Part shown: positions 63,991-64,000 of the stretch, in pieces | Layout: every line of letters starts with the position of its first letter | Position numbering within the stretch: the stretch's first letter is position 1 | NCBI RefSeq assembly: GCF_001861355.1 | Contig: NZ_MASN01000018.1 | Span: 248,001 to 312,000 of the forward strand | Source of the DNA: Natrialba sp. SSL1 | GTDB taxonomy: Archaea > Halobacteriota > Halobacteria > Halobacteriales > Natrialbaceae | Length of the DNA: 64,000 bases | Direction of reading: 5' to 3' | Made by a program: the position numbers and the translations under genes | Notes under the pieces: generated by a model | The model's input: only the letters and a program-made list of their open reading frames with translations | What the model was told of the DNA's origin: nothing | The model's database searches: none

Positions 63991-64000
63991 TTTCGTTTCA

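Overview
The window is a chromosomal stretch of a halophilic archaeon. By eye it is GC-rich, and the predicted proteins are strongly acidic. Many genes start at or within about 30 bases of a TATA-like box with no room for a ribosome binding site, the usual haloarchaeal leaderless layout. Secreted proteins carry Tat-type (RR) signals, many followed by a lipobox. The gene set (thermosome, L40e, Tsr3, Trm1, archaeal SepF, amphi-Trp and DUF5786 proteins, Lrp beside glnA) fits the class Halobacteria, probably a Natrialba/Natronorubrum-like member. The genus is inference.

Layout. 1-6.8 kb: thrC-Nudix-udk on the minus strand, a succinylglutamate desuccinylase/aspartoacylase-family enzyme, an ACR3/BASS transporter and a SpoIIM-domain membrane protein. 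6.8-12 kb: rhodanese-MBL fusion, small membrane proteins, an NTF2-like protein, and a Rieske protein with a long helical tail. 12-18.3 kb: a complete five-gene peptide/nickel-type ABC importer in one minus-strand operon. 18.4-28.3 kb: tsr3 and rpl40e, an MscS-related channel behind a mini-ORF, MBL hydrolase, DUF5786, a DUF99 gene broken by an in-frame TGA, DUF192, oligoendopeptidase F, family-4 uracil-DNA glycosylase and hisH. 28.3-36.8 kb: SWIM protein, trm1, YihY, PAP2 phosphatase, glnA diverging from lrp, and an ABC exporter.

37-46.2 kb: a three-gene cluster of an unknown protein, a PQQ-type propeller enzyme and a small Tat-signal protein; a CaCA antiporter; then an iron-type ABC importer whose permease and ATPase are one 1065-residue polypeptide. 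46.2-53.3 kb: ArsR-like regulator, amphi-Trp protein, an HTH protein fused to an NMT1/THI5-like binding domain and containing a sequence-repeat expansion, thermosome, SRAP peptidase, a Tat-exported acidic protein and tRNA-Ser(GGA). 53.4-64 kb: ridA beside ilvA, gamma-glutamylcyclotransferase-like protein, citrate synthase, VOC protein, sepF, DUF1028, Hsp20/GvpH-like protein, PUA protein, TMEM175-type channel, zinc finger, and a DUF5787 putative nuclease.

Functional links seen: nitrogen assimilation (glnA with lrp), threonine and isoleucine metabolism (thrC, ilvA, ridA), peptide and iron uptake, RNA modification and ribosome genes (tsr3, L40e, trm1), and protein quality control (thermosome, pepF, Hsp20). 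Short tandem repeats, several of 6-30 bp, recur both between and inside genes. No CRISPR array, complete insertion sequence, integrase or rRNA operon was found.
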